Assembly (NCBI GenBank): GCA_020638525.1
Contig: JACKIL010000011.1
Location: forward strand, 7,897 to 71,896
Direction of reading: 5' to 3'
Source of the DNA: Caulobacterales bacterium
GTDB lineage: Bacteria; Pseudomonadota; Alphaproteobacteria; Caulobacterales; Parvularculaceae
Length of the DNA: 64,000 nucleotides
Part shown: piece by piece, positions 52,980 to 62,266 of the stretch
Layout of the letters: every line of letters starts with the position of its first letter
How positions within the stretch are numbered: position 1 is the first letter of the stretch
Translations under genes and position numbers: made by a program
Notes under the pieces: generated by a model
Database searches by the model: none
Seen by the model: only the letters and a program-made list of their open reading frames with translations
What the model was told of the DNA's origin: nothing

Positions 52980-53004
52980 TCCCGTTTGTTCCCGTGATAT
53001 CCCA
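52980..53004 (-). promoter_or_regulatory. MraZ operator (three GGGA repeats at 10-bp period)
   Basis: Minus strand (T/C)GGGA at 53004-53000, 52994-52990 and 52984-52980: a 10-bp period as in the known MraZ repeat (TGGGN spaced by 5). It is 112 bases before mraZ. Autoregulation of the division cluster is the established role. Confidence 0.6.
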
Positions 53005-53115
53005 AAAAATGTCGGTTAAGACCGGCATAGGCGAGGGACTGAACCCGGCCTCCTGGCGCGTGGGGCTTCCGACGCGCGACGGGTTCAGGCTGGCGAGGGC
53101 GGAGATCAGGGCGGC

Positions 53116-53616
53116 ATGTTCAGGCCGGCGGAGGCCCTATTTTTGGGCCGCCACATCAACAAGATTGATGCGAAGGGGCGGATCGCCGCGCCGGCTGAAT
53201 ATCGCCGCGCGATGAAACTCGACTCCTTCAACGGCTTTTTCTGCGTGCCTTCGCTCGTCGGTCCTCATCTCGATTGCGGCGGATCGGATTTCATCGAAGC
53301 GCTGCAGGCGATGATCTCCGCGCTCGATCCGTTCGATCAGGATCGCATCGACCTTCAGGAGTCTGTCATCGGTCAGGCCCGTCCGATCCCGTTCGACGGC
53401 GACGGACGTTTCATCCTCCCGCAAATCCTGCGCGATCATGCGGAGCTCGATGAGCAGGCGTTGTTCGTCGGTTGCGGTTCGACATTCCAGATCAGAAGCG
53501 CGAAGGGCGCCGAAGAACGTCTCGCGAAATCTTCCGAACGCGCGCGCGCTGCGCTCACGCGCCTCAAGAATCCTGTGCTGCCGCCGGGCCCGTCAGGGCA
53601 GGGAGGCGGGCAATGA
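53116..53616 (+). CDS. mraZ: Transcriptional regulator MraZ
   Basis: 166 residues, with two AbrB-like SpoVT/AbrB barrels: LGRHINKIDAKGRIAAPAEYR and the second in GDGRFILPQILRDHA. First gene of the division/cell-wall cluster, repressing it through GGGA repeats. A Pro-rich tail ends in the 4-base overlap with rsmH. Confidence 0.95.
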   Translation: MFRPAEALFLGRHINKIDAKGRIAAPAEYRRAMKLDSFNGFFCVPSLVGPHLDCGGSDFIEALQAMISALDPFDQDRIDLQESVIGQARPIPFDGDGRFILPQILRDHAELDEQALFVGCGSTFQIRSAKGAEERLAKSSERARAALTRLKNPVLPPGPSGQGGGQ

Positions 53617-54614
53617 AGTTTGCGCCCCACGCGCCAGTCATGGAAACAGAAGCAGTCGCAGCGCTCGCAGCCGTCGATCACGGCCGCTATGTCGACGCGA
53701 CCTTCGGCGGCGGCGGCTATACGCGCGCGATCCTCGCCGCGGCCGATTGCACCGTCTACGGATTTGACCGCGATCCTTCGGCGATCGAACGCGCGCGCCC
53801 CTGGGCGGCGGCTTTTGGCGATCGCCTGAAGCTTATCAACCGGCCTTTCGCGGAAGTCGAAGAAGGGCTCGCAGATTGCGGCGTCGATGCAATCGACGGC
53901 GCCGTGTTCGATCTTGGCGTTTCGTCCATGCAGCTCGATGAGGCGGAGCGCGGGTTCTCCTTCATGCGTGACGGCCCGCTGTCGATGCGTATGGATGGCG
54001 GCGCGCCGAATGCCGCCGATGTCGTCAATCGCGCATCCGAAGGCGACCTTGCGGCGATCTTCCGCGCCTATGGCGAAGAGCGCCATGCGGGCCGCATCGC
54101 CCGCGCCATCGTTGAAGAGCGCAAAGCCGCGCCGATCGAAACGACGGCGCGTCTCGCCGCGATCGTCGAAAAAGCTTCGCCCGGCCGTCCGCAGGACAAG
54201 ATCCATCCGGCGACGCGCGTCTTTCAGGCGCTGAGGATTTTCGTCAATGACGAACTCGGCCAGCTTTCGCGCGCGCTTCTCGCGGTGGAGCGGTTGTTGC
54301 GTCCGGCGGGAAGGCTCGTCGTCGTCACCTTCCATTCGCTTGAGGACCGCATCGTCAAACGTTTCCTGACGGACCGCACGAGCGGCCGGCCCGAACCGTC
54401 GCGTCATGCGCCGCGTCAGGAAGGGCCGGAGCCGAGTTTCCGTCTCATCTTCGCGAAGGCGCAAGGCCCGAGCGAGGAAGAAATTTCTGAAAATCCCCGC
54501 GCGCGTTCGGCGAAATTGCGCGCCGCCGTGCGCCTCGATGCGCCGGCGATCGCGACGCTCGATTTCGCGCCGCGCCCGCTTTCCCTTTCCAAAGCGCTTT
54601 CTGACTGGAGATAG
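53613..54614 (+). CDS. rsmH: 16S rRNA m4C1402 methyltransferase
   Basis: 333 residues from ATG 53613 (ATGA overlap with the mraZ stop). MraW landmarks: DATFGGGGYTRAIL (SAM site), DLGVSSMQLDEAERGFSF, and HPATRVFQALRIFVNDEL. Methylates 16S rRNA in the decoding centre. It is always second in this cluster. Confidence 0.96.
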   Translation: MKFAPHAPVMETEAVAALAAVDHGRYVDATFGGGGYTRAILAAADCTVYGFDRDPSAIERARPWAAAFGDRLKLINRPFAEVEEGLADCGVDAIDGAVFDLGVSSMQLDEAERGFSFMRDGPLSMRMDGGAPNAADVVNRASEGDLAAIFRAYGEERHAGRIARAIVEERKAAPIETTARLAAIVEKASPGRPQDKIHPATRVFQALRIFVNDELGQLSRALLAVERLLRPAGRLVVVTFHSLEDRIVKRFLTDRTSGRPEPSRHAPRQEGPEPSFRLIFAKAQGPSEEEISENPRARSAKLRAAVRLDAPAIATLDFAPRPLSLSKALSDWR

Positions 54615-54617
54615 ATA

Positions 54618-54992
54618 ATGGTCCGTATCACGATGATACTTCTTTGCCTTCTGCTCGCCGCCGCTGCGGCGGGGCGCTATCAGGCGGAAGTCTCCGTGCG
54701 CGAGGCGCGCCGGGACATCGAACGGCTCGATGCGGCGCGCGTGCGCGAACTCAGCTCCATTCAGGTGCTGCGCGCCGAAGTCGCCTATCTCGAAAATCCG
54801 GACCGGCTCTCGAAGATCGCAGATCAGGTGACCGATCTGCAGCCGCTTACGGGCGGCCAACTGATGACGGCGGATGAGTTCTTTCTGGCTTTCGGCGAAC
54901 CGGCGGTGAAAATCGCGCCGATCGCGGGAACGCATGATGAAGACGTGATCCTAAAAGCGCTCGCCATGGCGGACGTTCAGGAAGCGGAGTGA
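54618..54992 (+). CDS. ftsL: Cell division protein FtsL
   Basis: 124 residues. One N-terminal membrane helix (ITMILLCLLLAAAAAG) and a leucine-zipper-like periplasmic coiled coil (REARRDIERLDAARVRELSS...VLRAEVAYLENPDRL). Length and position between rsmH and ftsI identify it more than sequence. Part of the FtsQLB complex. Confidence 0.9.
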   Translation: MVRITMILLCLLLAAAAAGRYQAEVSVREARRDIERLDAARVRELSSIQVLRAEVAYLENPDRLSKIADQVTDLQPLTGGQLMTADEFFLAFGEPAVKIAPIAGTHDEDVILKALAMADVQEAE

Positions 54993-55004
54993 TCGGCATA
55001 GCGA

Positions 55005-56822
55005 ATGGCGTGGTTCGGACGGCGCAAATCATCGACGGCGCGATGCTACATCATCGCTGAAACGGCTGAAGCCGCGCCGCCGCGCGCGGGCGTAAAAGCC
55101 CTCAGCGGTCGTGCGCGTCTTGCCTCGCGCGCGAAGAAACGCATCGCGATGTGCGCCTTTGCATTTTGCGCCGCCTATGGACTGCTCGCCGGAAGGCTCG
55201 CTTTCGTTTCGCTCAGCGGCGACGGCGCGCCTGGCGGGGCGAACACAGAGATCGTTGCGAACGATGCAGGGCCGCGCCCTGAAATTCTCGACCGCAACGG
55301 CGTGCTCCTCGCGACGAACCTGCCGATGGTCGCGCTCGAAATCGCCGGCCGCGAAGTGTGGGACCCGAAGGAGACCGCGCGCGCGCTCGCCAGCGCCTTT
55401 CCGGAGATCGACGAAGCCTCGTTAGAGCAAAAGTTGGAAGAAGGCCGTTACGTCGAGGCGCTCTCAAACCTGACGCCTGCGGAACAGGACAAGGCGTTCG
55501 CGCTTGGCCTGCCGGGCGTTCGTTTTTCCGCGCGCACGCGCCGCTTCTATCCGCTGGAGCATCTTGCTTCGCATGTCGTCGGCCACACCGAACCCGGCAA
55601 GGGCGGGGTGATGGGCCTTGAAGGCGTTCTCGATGCGAAGAAAATGCACGGCCCGCTCGTCGCTTCGATCGACACGCGCGTTCAGCAGACGCTTGAGGAC
55701 GAACTCGCCGCCGCCATCGAAACCCACCACGCGGAAGCCGGGTGGGGCGCGATCATGGACGCCGCGACAGGCGAAATCATCGCTCTGGCGAGCTTTCCGG
55801 ACTTCAATCCGAACGAACCGGGCGCCTCGCCGGCCGATTGGCGCCGCAATCGCGCCACCTATGACCGCTATGAACTCGGCTCGGCGTTCAAAACGTTGAC
55901 GGCGGCGGCGGCGCTTGACGCCGGGGCAGCGAAGGAATCCTCTATTTATGACGCGCGCGGCGCGTACCGGGTCGCCAACAAGACGATCCGCGATTTTCAC
56001 GGCGAAAACCGCATGTTGAGTCTTTCGGAGGTCATTCAGTTCTCCTCGAATATCGGCGCGGCGCGCATCGCGGCCGATCTCGGGACCGAGCGCCAGCGCG
56101 CCTATCTGAAATCGCTCGGACTGTTCGAGGCGCTGCCGATTGAGTTGCGTGAGAACCGTCCGACGGAATTGCCGCCGCAATGGGGCCCTGTCGAGACCGC
56201 GACGATCTCCTATGGACACGGCATTTCGGTGACGCCGCTCCATCTCCTCGCTGCGTTCACCGCGGTGGTGAATGGCGGGAAATACAGAACGCCGACATTC
56301 CTCAAGACCGATCGCAAGCGCGCCAGTCATGAAGTCTTTTCGCCTGAAGTGAGCAAGACCATGCGCCGCGTTCTTCGCCGCGTGGTGACGGATGGCACGG
56401 CGAGCTACGCCGATGCAGCCGGCTATTACCCGATTGGCAAAACGGCGACGGCGGACAAGGTGATCGACGGGCGTTACGCCAATAACGCGCGCATTGCGAG
56501 TTTCGTCGGCGCGTTCCCCGGTTACGCGCCACGCTACACCGTTCTCGTCTCGCTCGATAATCCGCAGCCGTCGAAAGCGACCTTCGGCTATGCGACAGCG
56601 GGCTGGAACGCCGCGCCGATGTTTGCGCGCATTGTCGAGCGCATCGCGCCAAGCCTTGGCGTCATGCCGGTGAACGAAGAGACGGCGCAAGCCGCCTTCT
56701 TCGACGACACCGGAGACGTGACGGCGAATGCGAGCTATGGCGCCGGCCGGCGTAATATCGATGTCGGCGAGGACGGCGCGCATGAAGATGCGGAAGCCGG
56801 CGTGGTTGGAGGGGTGCAGTGA
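55005..56822 (+). CDS. ftsI: Division transpeptidase FtsI (PBP3)
   Basis: 605 residues. A basic N-terminus, a membrane helix (about 46-66) and a class B PBP. Active-site Ser in SAFK (S293-K296), SXN motif SSN (347-349), and the third box is KTA (479-481) in GKTATADK, where nearly all PBPs have KTG. It crosslinks septal peptidoglycan. The KTA change is read directly and would affect beta-lactam contact if real. Confidence 0.94.
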   Translation: MAWFGRRKSSTARCYIIAETAEAAPPRAGVKALSGRARLASRAKKRIAMCAFAFCAAYGLLAGRLAFVSLSGDGAPGGANTEIVANDAGPRPEILDRNGVLLATNLPMVALEIAGREVWDPKETARALASAFPEIDEASLEQKLEEGRYVEALSNLTPAEQDKAFALGLPGVRFSARTRRFYPLEHLASHVVGHTEPGKGGVMGLEGVLDAKKMHGPLVASIDTRVQQTLEDELAAAIETHHAEAGWGAIMDAATGEIIALASFPDFNPNEPGASPADWRRNRATYDRYELGSAFKTLTAAAALDAGAAKESSIYDARGAYRVANKTIRDFHGENRMLSLSEVIQFSSNIGAARIAADLGTERQRAYLKSLGLFEALPIELRENRPTELPPQWGPVETATISYGHGISVTPLHLLAAFTAVVNGGKYRTPTFLKTDRKRASHEVFSPEVSKTMRRVLRRVVTDGTASYADAAGYYPIGKTATADKVIDGRYANNARIASFVGAFPGYAPRYTVLVSLDNPQPSKATFGYATAGWNAAPMFARIVERIAPSLGVMPVNEETAQAAFFDDTGDVTANASYGAGRRNIDVGEDGAHEDAEAGVVGGVQ

Positions 56823-58261
56823 AACTCTCCGCGCTCACTGGCGAAGCGTTTGATCCGGACCCGGATATCACCGGGCTCGCAACCGACAGCCGTGCAGTGA
56901 AGCCGGGCGATCTCTTCGCCGCGCTTCCGGGCGTTAAAATCGACGGATCGATCTTCGCCGCGCAGGCGGTGGAGATGGGCGCAGCCGCGATCCTTTCCGG
57001 CAAAGCGGTCGACGGCTTCGGCGCACCTGTCATCGTCGATGAAAATCCGCGCCGCCGCCTTGCGGAGATTGCGGCGCGCTTCTTCCCGCGCCAGCCGGAG
57101 ATTGTCGTCGGCGTCACCGGCACCAATGGCAAGACGTCGACCGTGCGGTTTTCGGCGCAGCTCTGGTCGATGCTGGGCGAGAAGTCGGGCAGCATCGGCA
57201 CGCTTGGCGCCTTCGCGCCCGGTTATGAGAAGAAGCTGCAGCACACGACGCCGGAGCCTGTAACGCTCCACGAGATTCTTGACGGCATGGCGGGCGCAGG
57301 CGTTACGCGCGCGGCGATGGAGGTGTCGAGCCATGCGCTCGTCCAGCATCGCGCGGACGGCGTCAAATTCGCGGGCGCAGCCTTCACCAACATCACGCAG
57401 GACCATTTCGACTATCACGCCGGTTTTGAGGATTACCTCGCCGCGAAGCTGCGCCTCTTTACAGAGCTGACCGCGAAGAACGGCTACGCCGCGATCAATG
57501 CGGACGGCGAGGGCGCTGACAAGGTGATCGCCGCGTCGAAGGCGGCGGGCCTTCGCGTGCTGACGACAGGCGCGCGCGGCGAAACGCTTAAAATGACGCT
57601 CGCCGTGCCGCATCCCGCCGGACTTTCGATTTCAGTCGAGTGCGACGGCAAGAGCTATCCCGTCGATTTGCCGCTTGTCGGCGCTTTCCAGGCGGAAAAT
57701 GCGCTGCTCGCCGCCGCGCTCGTCATCGGGTCGGGCGCTGATCCGGCGCGCGTCATCCCGCTGCTTGCAAAACTCGACGGCGTGCCGGGCCGGATGCAGC
57801 GTGTCGCGGAAGCGGCCGACGGCGCGGCCGTCTATGTCGACTATGCGCACACGCCGAACGCCATCGCGACCGCGCTCGCCGCGATCAGGCCCCATGCGCA
57901 CAAGAAGCTTGTCGCCATCATTGGCGCGGGCGGCGACCGCGACCGGACGAAGCGCCCGCATATGGGCCGCGCCGCCGCGCTCGGGGCCGATGTTGTGATC
58001 GTGACGGATGACAATCCGCGAACGGAAGACCCGGCGGCTATCCGCCGCGAGGTGCTGGCGGGCGCGCCGCTCGCGATCGAAATCGGCGACCGCGCGCAGG
58101 CGATTGCGAAAGGCGTTGAAATGCTCGGGGCGGGCGACGTTCTTCTTATCGCGGGCAAGGGCCACGAGACGGGCCAGATCGTCGGCGGCGTGACGCACCC
58201 CTTTGACGACGCCGAAGTCGCGCGCGCTGCGGCCGCCAAACGTGAAGGAATTCGCGCATGA
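56819..58261 (+). CDS. murE: UDP-MurNAc-tripeptide synthetase MurE
   Basis: 480 residues from GTG, overlapping the ftsI stop by 4. Mur ligase: ATP loop GVTGTNGKTSTVRF and the meso-DAP-specific DDNPRTEDP motif (DNPR). It adds diaminopimelate. It is coupled to murF. Confidence 0.96.
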   Translation: MKLSALTGEAFDPDPDITGLATDSRAVKPGDLFAALPGVKIDGSIFAAQAVEMGAAAILSGKAVDGFGAPVIVDENPRRRLAEIAARFFPRQPEIVVGVTGTNGKTSTVRFSAQLWSMLGEKSGSIGTLGAFAPGYEKKLQHTTPEPVTLHEILDGMAGAGVTRAAMEVSSHALVQHRADGVKFAGAAFTNITQDHFDYHAGFEDYLAAKLRLFTELTAKNGYAAINADGEGADKVIAASKAAGLRVLTTGARGETLKMTLAVPHPAGLSISVECDGKSYPVDLPLVGAFQAENALLAAALVIGSGADPARVIPLLAKLDGVPGRMQRVAEAADGAAVYVDYAHTPNAIATALAAIRPHAHKKLVAIIGAGGDRDRTKRPHMGRAAALGADVVIVTDDNPRTEDPAAIRREVLAGAPLAIEIGDRAQAIAKGVEMLGAGDVLLIAGKGHETGQIVGGVTHPFDDAEVARAAAAKREGIRA

Positions 58262-59715
58262 CGACGGCGTTATGGACAGCCTTCGAGGCGGCGGCCGCGA
58301 CCGGCGGCGCCCTTTGCGCGCGCGGCGGCGATCCGCGCCGCTGGATCGCGGAAGAATGGGCGGCGGGCGGCGTCTCCATCGACACGCGCACGCTTCAGCG
58401 CGGCGAAATTTTCGTGGCGCTCAGCGATATCCGCGACGGCCATGAATTCGTGAAGAGCGCCTTTGAAAAAGGCGCTTCCGCTGCGCTTGTCGCGCGCGCG
58501 CCGAACGATACGCCGGATGGCGCGCCGCTTCTCGTCGTGCCAGATACGCTTGAAGGCTTGCGCGATCTTGCGCGCGCCGCGCGCATGCGGAATTTCGGCA
58601 AGCGCATCGCGGTGACGGGCAGCGTCGGCAAGACGAGCGTGAAGGAAATGCTGCGCGCCGCGCTCGCGCCCGCCGGCGCCGTTCATGCGGCTGACAAGAG
58701 CTTCAACAATCACTGGGGCGTGCCGCTGACGCTCGCCCGCCTGCCGATGCACGCCGATTACGGCGTCTTCGAAATCGGCATGAACCATGCGGGCGAGATC
58801 ACGCCGCTGACGCATCTCGTCGCGCCGCACGCCGCCATCGTGACAACGGTCGCGCCGGCGCATCTTGAGTTTTTCGGCACGCTCGAAAAGATCGCCGAAG
58901 CGAAAGCGGAGATATTCCTCGGTCTTTCGAAGGGCGGCGCCGCCATCCTGCCCAAAGATAATGAGCAGTTCGCGCTTCTCAAAAAGCGCGCCGGAGAAGC
59001 CGGCGCCGCGCGCCTCATCACCTTTGGCGCAGACAAAGACGCTGACTTCCGCCTCCTCGACTACAAACATGCAGGCGAGGGCGGGGAGATCAAAGCGAGC
59101 ATCTTTGGCGAGACGATTGAATATGCGCTCGGCGCGCCGGGCCGCCATCAGGCGGTGAATTCACTCGCCGTGCTCGCCGCGCTTCATGCTGTCGGCGCCC
59201 CGCGAGCGGCCGCGCTCGCGGCGCTCGCCCGTTTCACCGCCGCCGAAGGCCGCGGCGCGCGCCGCAAGGTGGCGCTGCCCGCCGGCGGCGAAATCACCCT
59301 GATCGACGAGAGCTACAACGCCAACCCGATTTCGATGGCGGCCGCGCTTGCGCTTCTCGGGGCGGCGAAGCCGCGCGGCAAAGGCCGGCGTATCGCCGTT
59401 CTCGGCCAGATGTTCGAGCTTGGGCCCGATAGTCCTCAATTGCATGCGAATCTTTCCGACAATTTGGTTGCGGCCAATGTCGACAGGCTCTACGTCGCAG
59501 GCGAGTTAATGAGCCATTTGTGGGAGAAAGCGCCGGCAGGAATGCGCGCAGGCAGCGCGCCGTCCGCGACGGCGATTGTCGATTCCGTCATCGCGGATCT
59601 CCGCGATGGCGATGTCGTGATGGTGAAGGGGTCGAACGCCTCCAAAGTGAGCGAGGTCGTGCGCGCCATCGAGAAACAAGAAACAGTCGGGCGAGCGAAA
59701 GCCGCGAACGCCTGA
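58258..59715 (+). CDS. murF: UDP-MurNAc-pentapeptide synthetase MurF
   Basis: 485 residues, 4-base overlap with murE. Ligase ATP loop AVTGSVGKTSVKEML, FEIGMNHAGEI and DESYNANPISM are MurF signatures. It adds D-Ala-D-Ala. A short acidic/Ala N-terminal extension precedes the domain. Confidence 0.96.
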   Translation: MTTALWTAFEAAAATGGALCARGGDPRRWIAEEWAAGGVSIDTRTLQRGEIFVALSDIRDGHEFVKSAFEKGASAALVARAPNDTPDGAPLLVVPDTLEGLRDLARAARMRNFGKRIAVTGSVGKTSVKEMLRAALAPAGAVHAADKSFNNHWGVPLTLARLPMHADYGVFEIGMNHAGEITPLTHLVAPHAAIVTTVAPAHLEFFGTLEKIAEAKAEIFLGLSKGGAAILPKDNEQFALLKKRAGEAGAARLITFGADKDADFRLLDYKHAGEGGEIKASIFGETIEYALGAPGRHQAVNSLAVLAALHAVGAPRAAALAALARFTAAEGRGARRKVALPAGGEITLIDESYNANPISMAAALALLGAAKPRGKGRRIAVLGQMFELGPDSPQLHANLSDNLVAANVDRLYVAGELMSHLWEKAPAGMRAGSAPSATAIVDSVIADLRDGDVVMVKGSNASKVSEVVRAIEKQETVGRAKAANA

Positions 59716-59737
59716 GAAAACGGAGTCCTGACGGGAC

Positions 59738-60844
59738 ATGCTTTATCACCTGCTAACGCCGTATGCGGACAGCTTCCAGCTCTTCAACGTGTTCCGCTAT
59801 TTGACGTTCCGCACCGGCGGCGCGGTCATGACGGCGCTTTTGATTTCGTTCTTTGTCGGCCCGTCGCTCATCCGCTGGATGCGCAAGAAGCAGGGGCGCG
59901 GCCAGCCGATCCGTCAGGACGGCCCGCAAAGCCACATCATCTCGAAGGCGGGCACGCCGACCATGGGCGGCGTTCTCATTCTCATGTCGATGACGATTGC
60001 GACCTTGCTCTGGGCGCGGCTCGACAATGTTTATGTCTGGGTCGTGATGGGCGTGACGCTCGCCTTCGGCGCGCTCGGCTTCATCGACGACTATCTTAAA
60101 GTGACAAAGCAGACGGCGAGCGGCGTCGTCGGCAGCCTGAAACTTGTCGTGCAGTTCGCGGTCGCACTGCTTGCGGGCTACCTCTGCATGGAAACGCTCG
60201 GCGCTTCGCCTGAAGTGCCGCAGGGCATGTCGACATCGGTGCCGGTTCCCTTCTTCAAAAACTTCGTCATTCCGCTCGGCATTCTCTTCGTGCCGTTTGC
60301 TTCGTTTGTTATTGTCGGCGCATCGAACACAGTGAACCTCACCGACGGGCTCGACGGCCTTGCGACGGTGCCGGTGATGATTGCGGCGGCGACCTATGCG
60401 ATCATCGCCTATCTCGTCGGCAACGTGATTTACGCGAATTATCTCGCCGTGCCGTTCGTGCCGGGCGTCGGCGAACTCACCGTCATTTGCGGCGCTATCA
60501 TCGGCGCAGGGCTCGGCTTCCTTTGGTTCAACGCGCCGCCCGCAATGATCTTCATGGGCGATACGGGCTCGCTCGCGCTCGGCGGCGCCATCGGCTCGAT
60601 CGCGGTCGCGGTAAAACACGAAATCGTTCTGGCGATCGTCGGCGGGCTCTTCGTGCTCGAAGGGCTTTCGGTGATGATCCAGATCGCTTCATTCAAACTC
60701 ACGGGCAAACGCGTCTTCCGCATGGCGCCCATACACCACCATTTCGAACAGCTCGGCTGGAAGGAGTCGACAATCGTGATCCGTTTCTGGATCATCGCTG
60801 TCATCCTCGCGCTGATCGGGCTTTCGACCTTGAAATTGAGATAG
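59738..60844 (+). CDS. mraY: Phospho-MurNAc-pentapeptide transferase MraY
   Basis: 368 residues, ten membrane helices. Conserved Asp motif FIDDYLKV, NLTDGLDGLA, and the cytoplasmic HHHFEQLGW end. It transfers the precursor to undecaprenyl phosphate, forming lipid I. Confidence 0.97.
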   Translation: MLYHLLTPYADSFQLFNVFRYLTFRTGGAVMTALLISFFVGPSLIRWMRKKQGRGQPIRQDGPQSHIISKAGTPTMGGVLILMSMTIATLLWARLDNVYVWVVMGVTLAFGALGFIDDYLKVTKQTASGVVGSLKLVVQFAVALLAGYLCMETLGASPEVPQGMSTSVPVPFFKNFVIPLGILFVPFASFVIVGASNTVNLTDGLDGLATVPVMIAAATYAIIAYLVGNVIYANYLAVPFVPGVGELTVICGAIIGAGLGFLWFNAPPAMIFMGDTGSLALGGAIGSIAVAVKHEIVLAIVGGLFVLEGLSVMIQIASFKLTGKRVFRMAPIHHHFEQLGWKESTIVIRFWIIAVILALIGLSTLKLR

Positions 60845-60853
60845 GGCGCTTCG

Positions 60854-62266
60854 ATGATTTCCGTTCCGGGCGTAAAAGGAAAGAAATTCGCCGTCTTCGG
60901 CCTCGGCGCCAGCGGGCTTTCGACCGCTGAGGCGTTGATCGCCTCAGGCGCGCAGGTCTTCACCTGGGACGAAAGCAAATCCGCGCGCGAGAAAACCGCG
61001 AATACGGAATACCGCGCCGAACATCCGAAAGACTGGCCGTGGAAGGAGCTTTCCGCGCTCGTTCTTTCGCCGGGCGTGCCGCTGACGCATCCGAAGCCGC
61101 ATCCGATCGTGCGTAAGGCCGCTGTCGAGAATGTCGAAGTGATCGGCGATGTCGAGCTTTTCGCACGCGCGCTCAATGTGCTCGACGAGAAGTCGCGTCC
61201 GCATGTCATCGCGGTGACGGGCGCAAACGGCAAATCGACGACGACGGCGCTCATCGGCCACATCCTGAAAGACGCCGGCCGCAAGGCGATCATCGGCGGC
61301 AATATCGGCTCGGCCGTTCTCTCGCTCGCGCCGCTCGCGGCGGAGAATATTTATGTGCTCGAGCTTTCGTCGTTCCAGCTCGACCTGACGAAATCGCTTC
61401 GCGCGAATGTCGCCGTCTTCCTCAACATTTCGCCTGACCATATTGACCGGCATGGCGACATAGCGGGCTATGTCGCTGCGAAGAAGCGCATTTTCCTCAA
61501 TCAGACGCCGGAGGATTGGGCGATTGTCGGCGTCGATGACGCCTATTCGCAAGGCATCTGCGCCGAGCTTTCGGCGGAAGGCGCGCGTAAAGTGGCGCCG
61601 GTCTCCGCCGAGGGCGCGCTCGGGCGCGGCGTCTTCGCGCTTTCAGGCCGGCTTTTCTACAATCTCGACGGCAAGACGGGCGAGGCGGGCGATGTTTCGT
61701 CTGCGCGCGCGCTCAAAGGCTCTCACAATTGGCAGAACGCGGCCGCCGCGCTCGCGGCCGTGATGGCCGAAGGCGTTTCTCCCGCCGTCGCCGTTAAATC
61801 GATGGAGCGCTTTGACGGCTTGCCGCACAGGCTGGAGACCGTCGCACGCATCGGCGCCGTAACTTATGTCAACGATTCCAAGGCGACGAACGCCGATGCG
61901 GCGGAGCGCGCGCTCAAATCGTTCACGGACATTTTCTGGATCGTCGGCGGCAAACCGAAAGAAGGCGGCGTCGCTTCGCTTCGCCCGCTGATGGAGCGCG
62001 TGCGCGGCGCCTATCTCATCGGCGAAGCTGCGACCGAATTCGAAGCGCAGCTCGCCGGGGCCGTCCCCTGCATTCAGTGCGGCGATCTTGCGAAGGCGAC
62101 CGCACAGGCGGGGCGCGATGCGGCGCAGAGCGGGCTCGCCGCGCCGGTCGTGCTCCTGTCGCCGGCCTGCGCTTCCTATGACCAGTTCAAGAATTTCGAA
62201 GAGCGGGGCGATGCTTTCCGGCGCCTTGCGCAATCGGCGGCGCGCGCTGCGGGAGAAGCGGCATGA
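60854..62266 (+). CDS. murD: UDP-MurNAc-L-Ala:D-Glu ligase MurD
   Basis: 470 residues. Mur ligase with ATP loop AVTGANGKSTTTALI, ELSSFQLDL, NISPDHIDRHG and VNDSKATNADA. It adds D-Glu. The stop overlaps ftsW by 4 bases. Confidence 0.96.
   Translation: MISVPGVKGKKFAVFGLGASGLSTAEALIASGAQVFTWDESKSAREKTANTEYRAEHPKDWPWKELSALVLSPGVPLTHPKPHPIVRKAAVENVEVIGDVELFARALNVLDEKSRPHVIAVTGANGKSTTTALIGHILKDAGRKAIIGGNIGSAVLSLAPLAAENIYVLELSSFQLDLTKSLRANVAVFLNISPDHIDRHGDIAGYVAAKKRIFLNQTPEDWAIVGVDDAYSQGICAELSAEGARKVAPVSAEGALGRGVFALSGRLFYNLDGKTGEAGDVSSARALKGSHNWQNAAAALAAVMAEGVSPAVAVKSMERFDGLPHRLETVARIGAVTYVNDSKATNADAAERALKSFTDIFWIVGGKPKEGGVASLRPLMERVRGAYLIGEAATEFEAQLAGAVPCIQCGDLAKATAQAGRDAAQSGLAAPVVLLSPACASYDQFKNFEERGDAFRRLAQSAARAAGEAA

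Noticed and set aside
52977..52991. Second LexA-like site GATT-N7-GTTC
   Set aside because: Better explained as part of the GGGA triplet of the MraZ operator at 10-bp period.
53436..54935. 499-residue minus-strand frame opposite mraZ-rsmH-ftsL
   Set aside because: It lies against three unmistakable genes and is rich in Arg; a shadow frame.
55464..56783. 439-residue minus-strand frame opposite ftsI
   Set aside because: Arg-rich shadow of a real transpeptidase gene.
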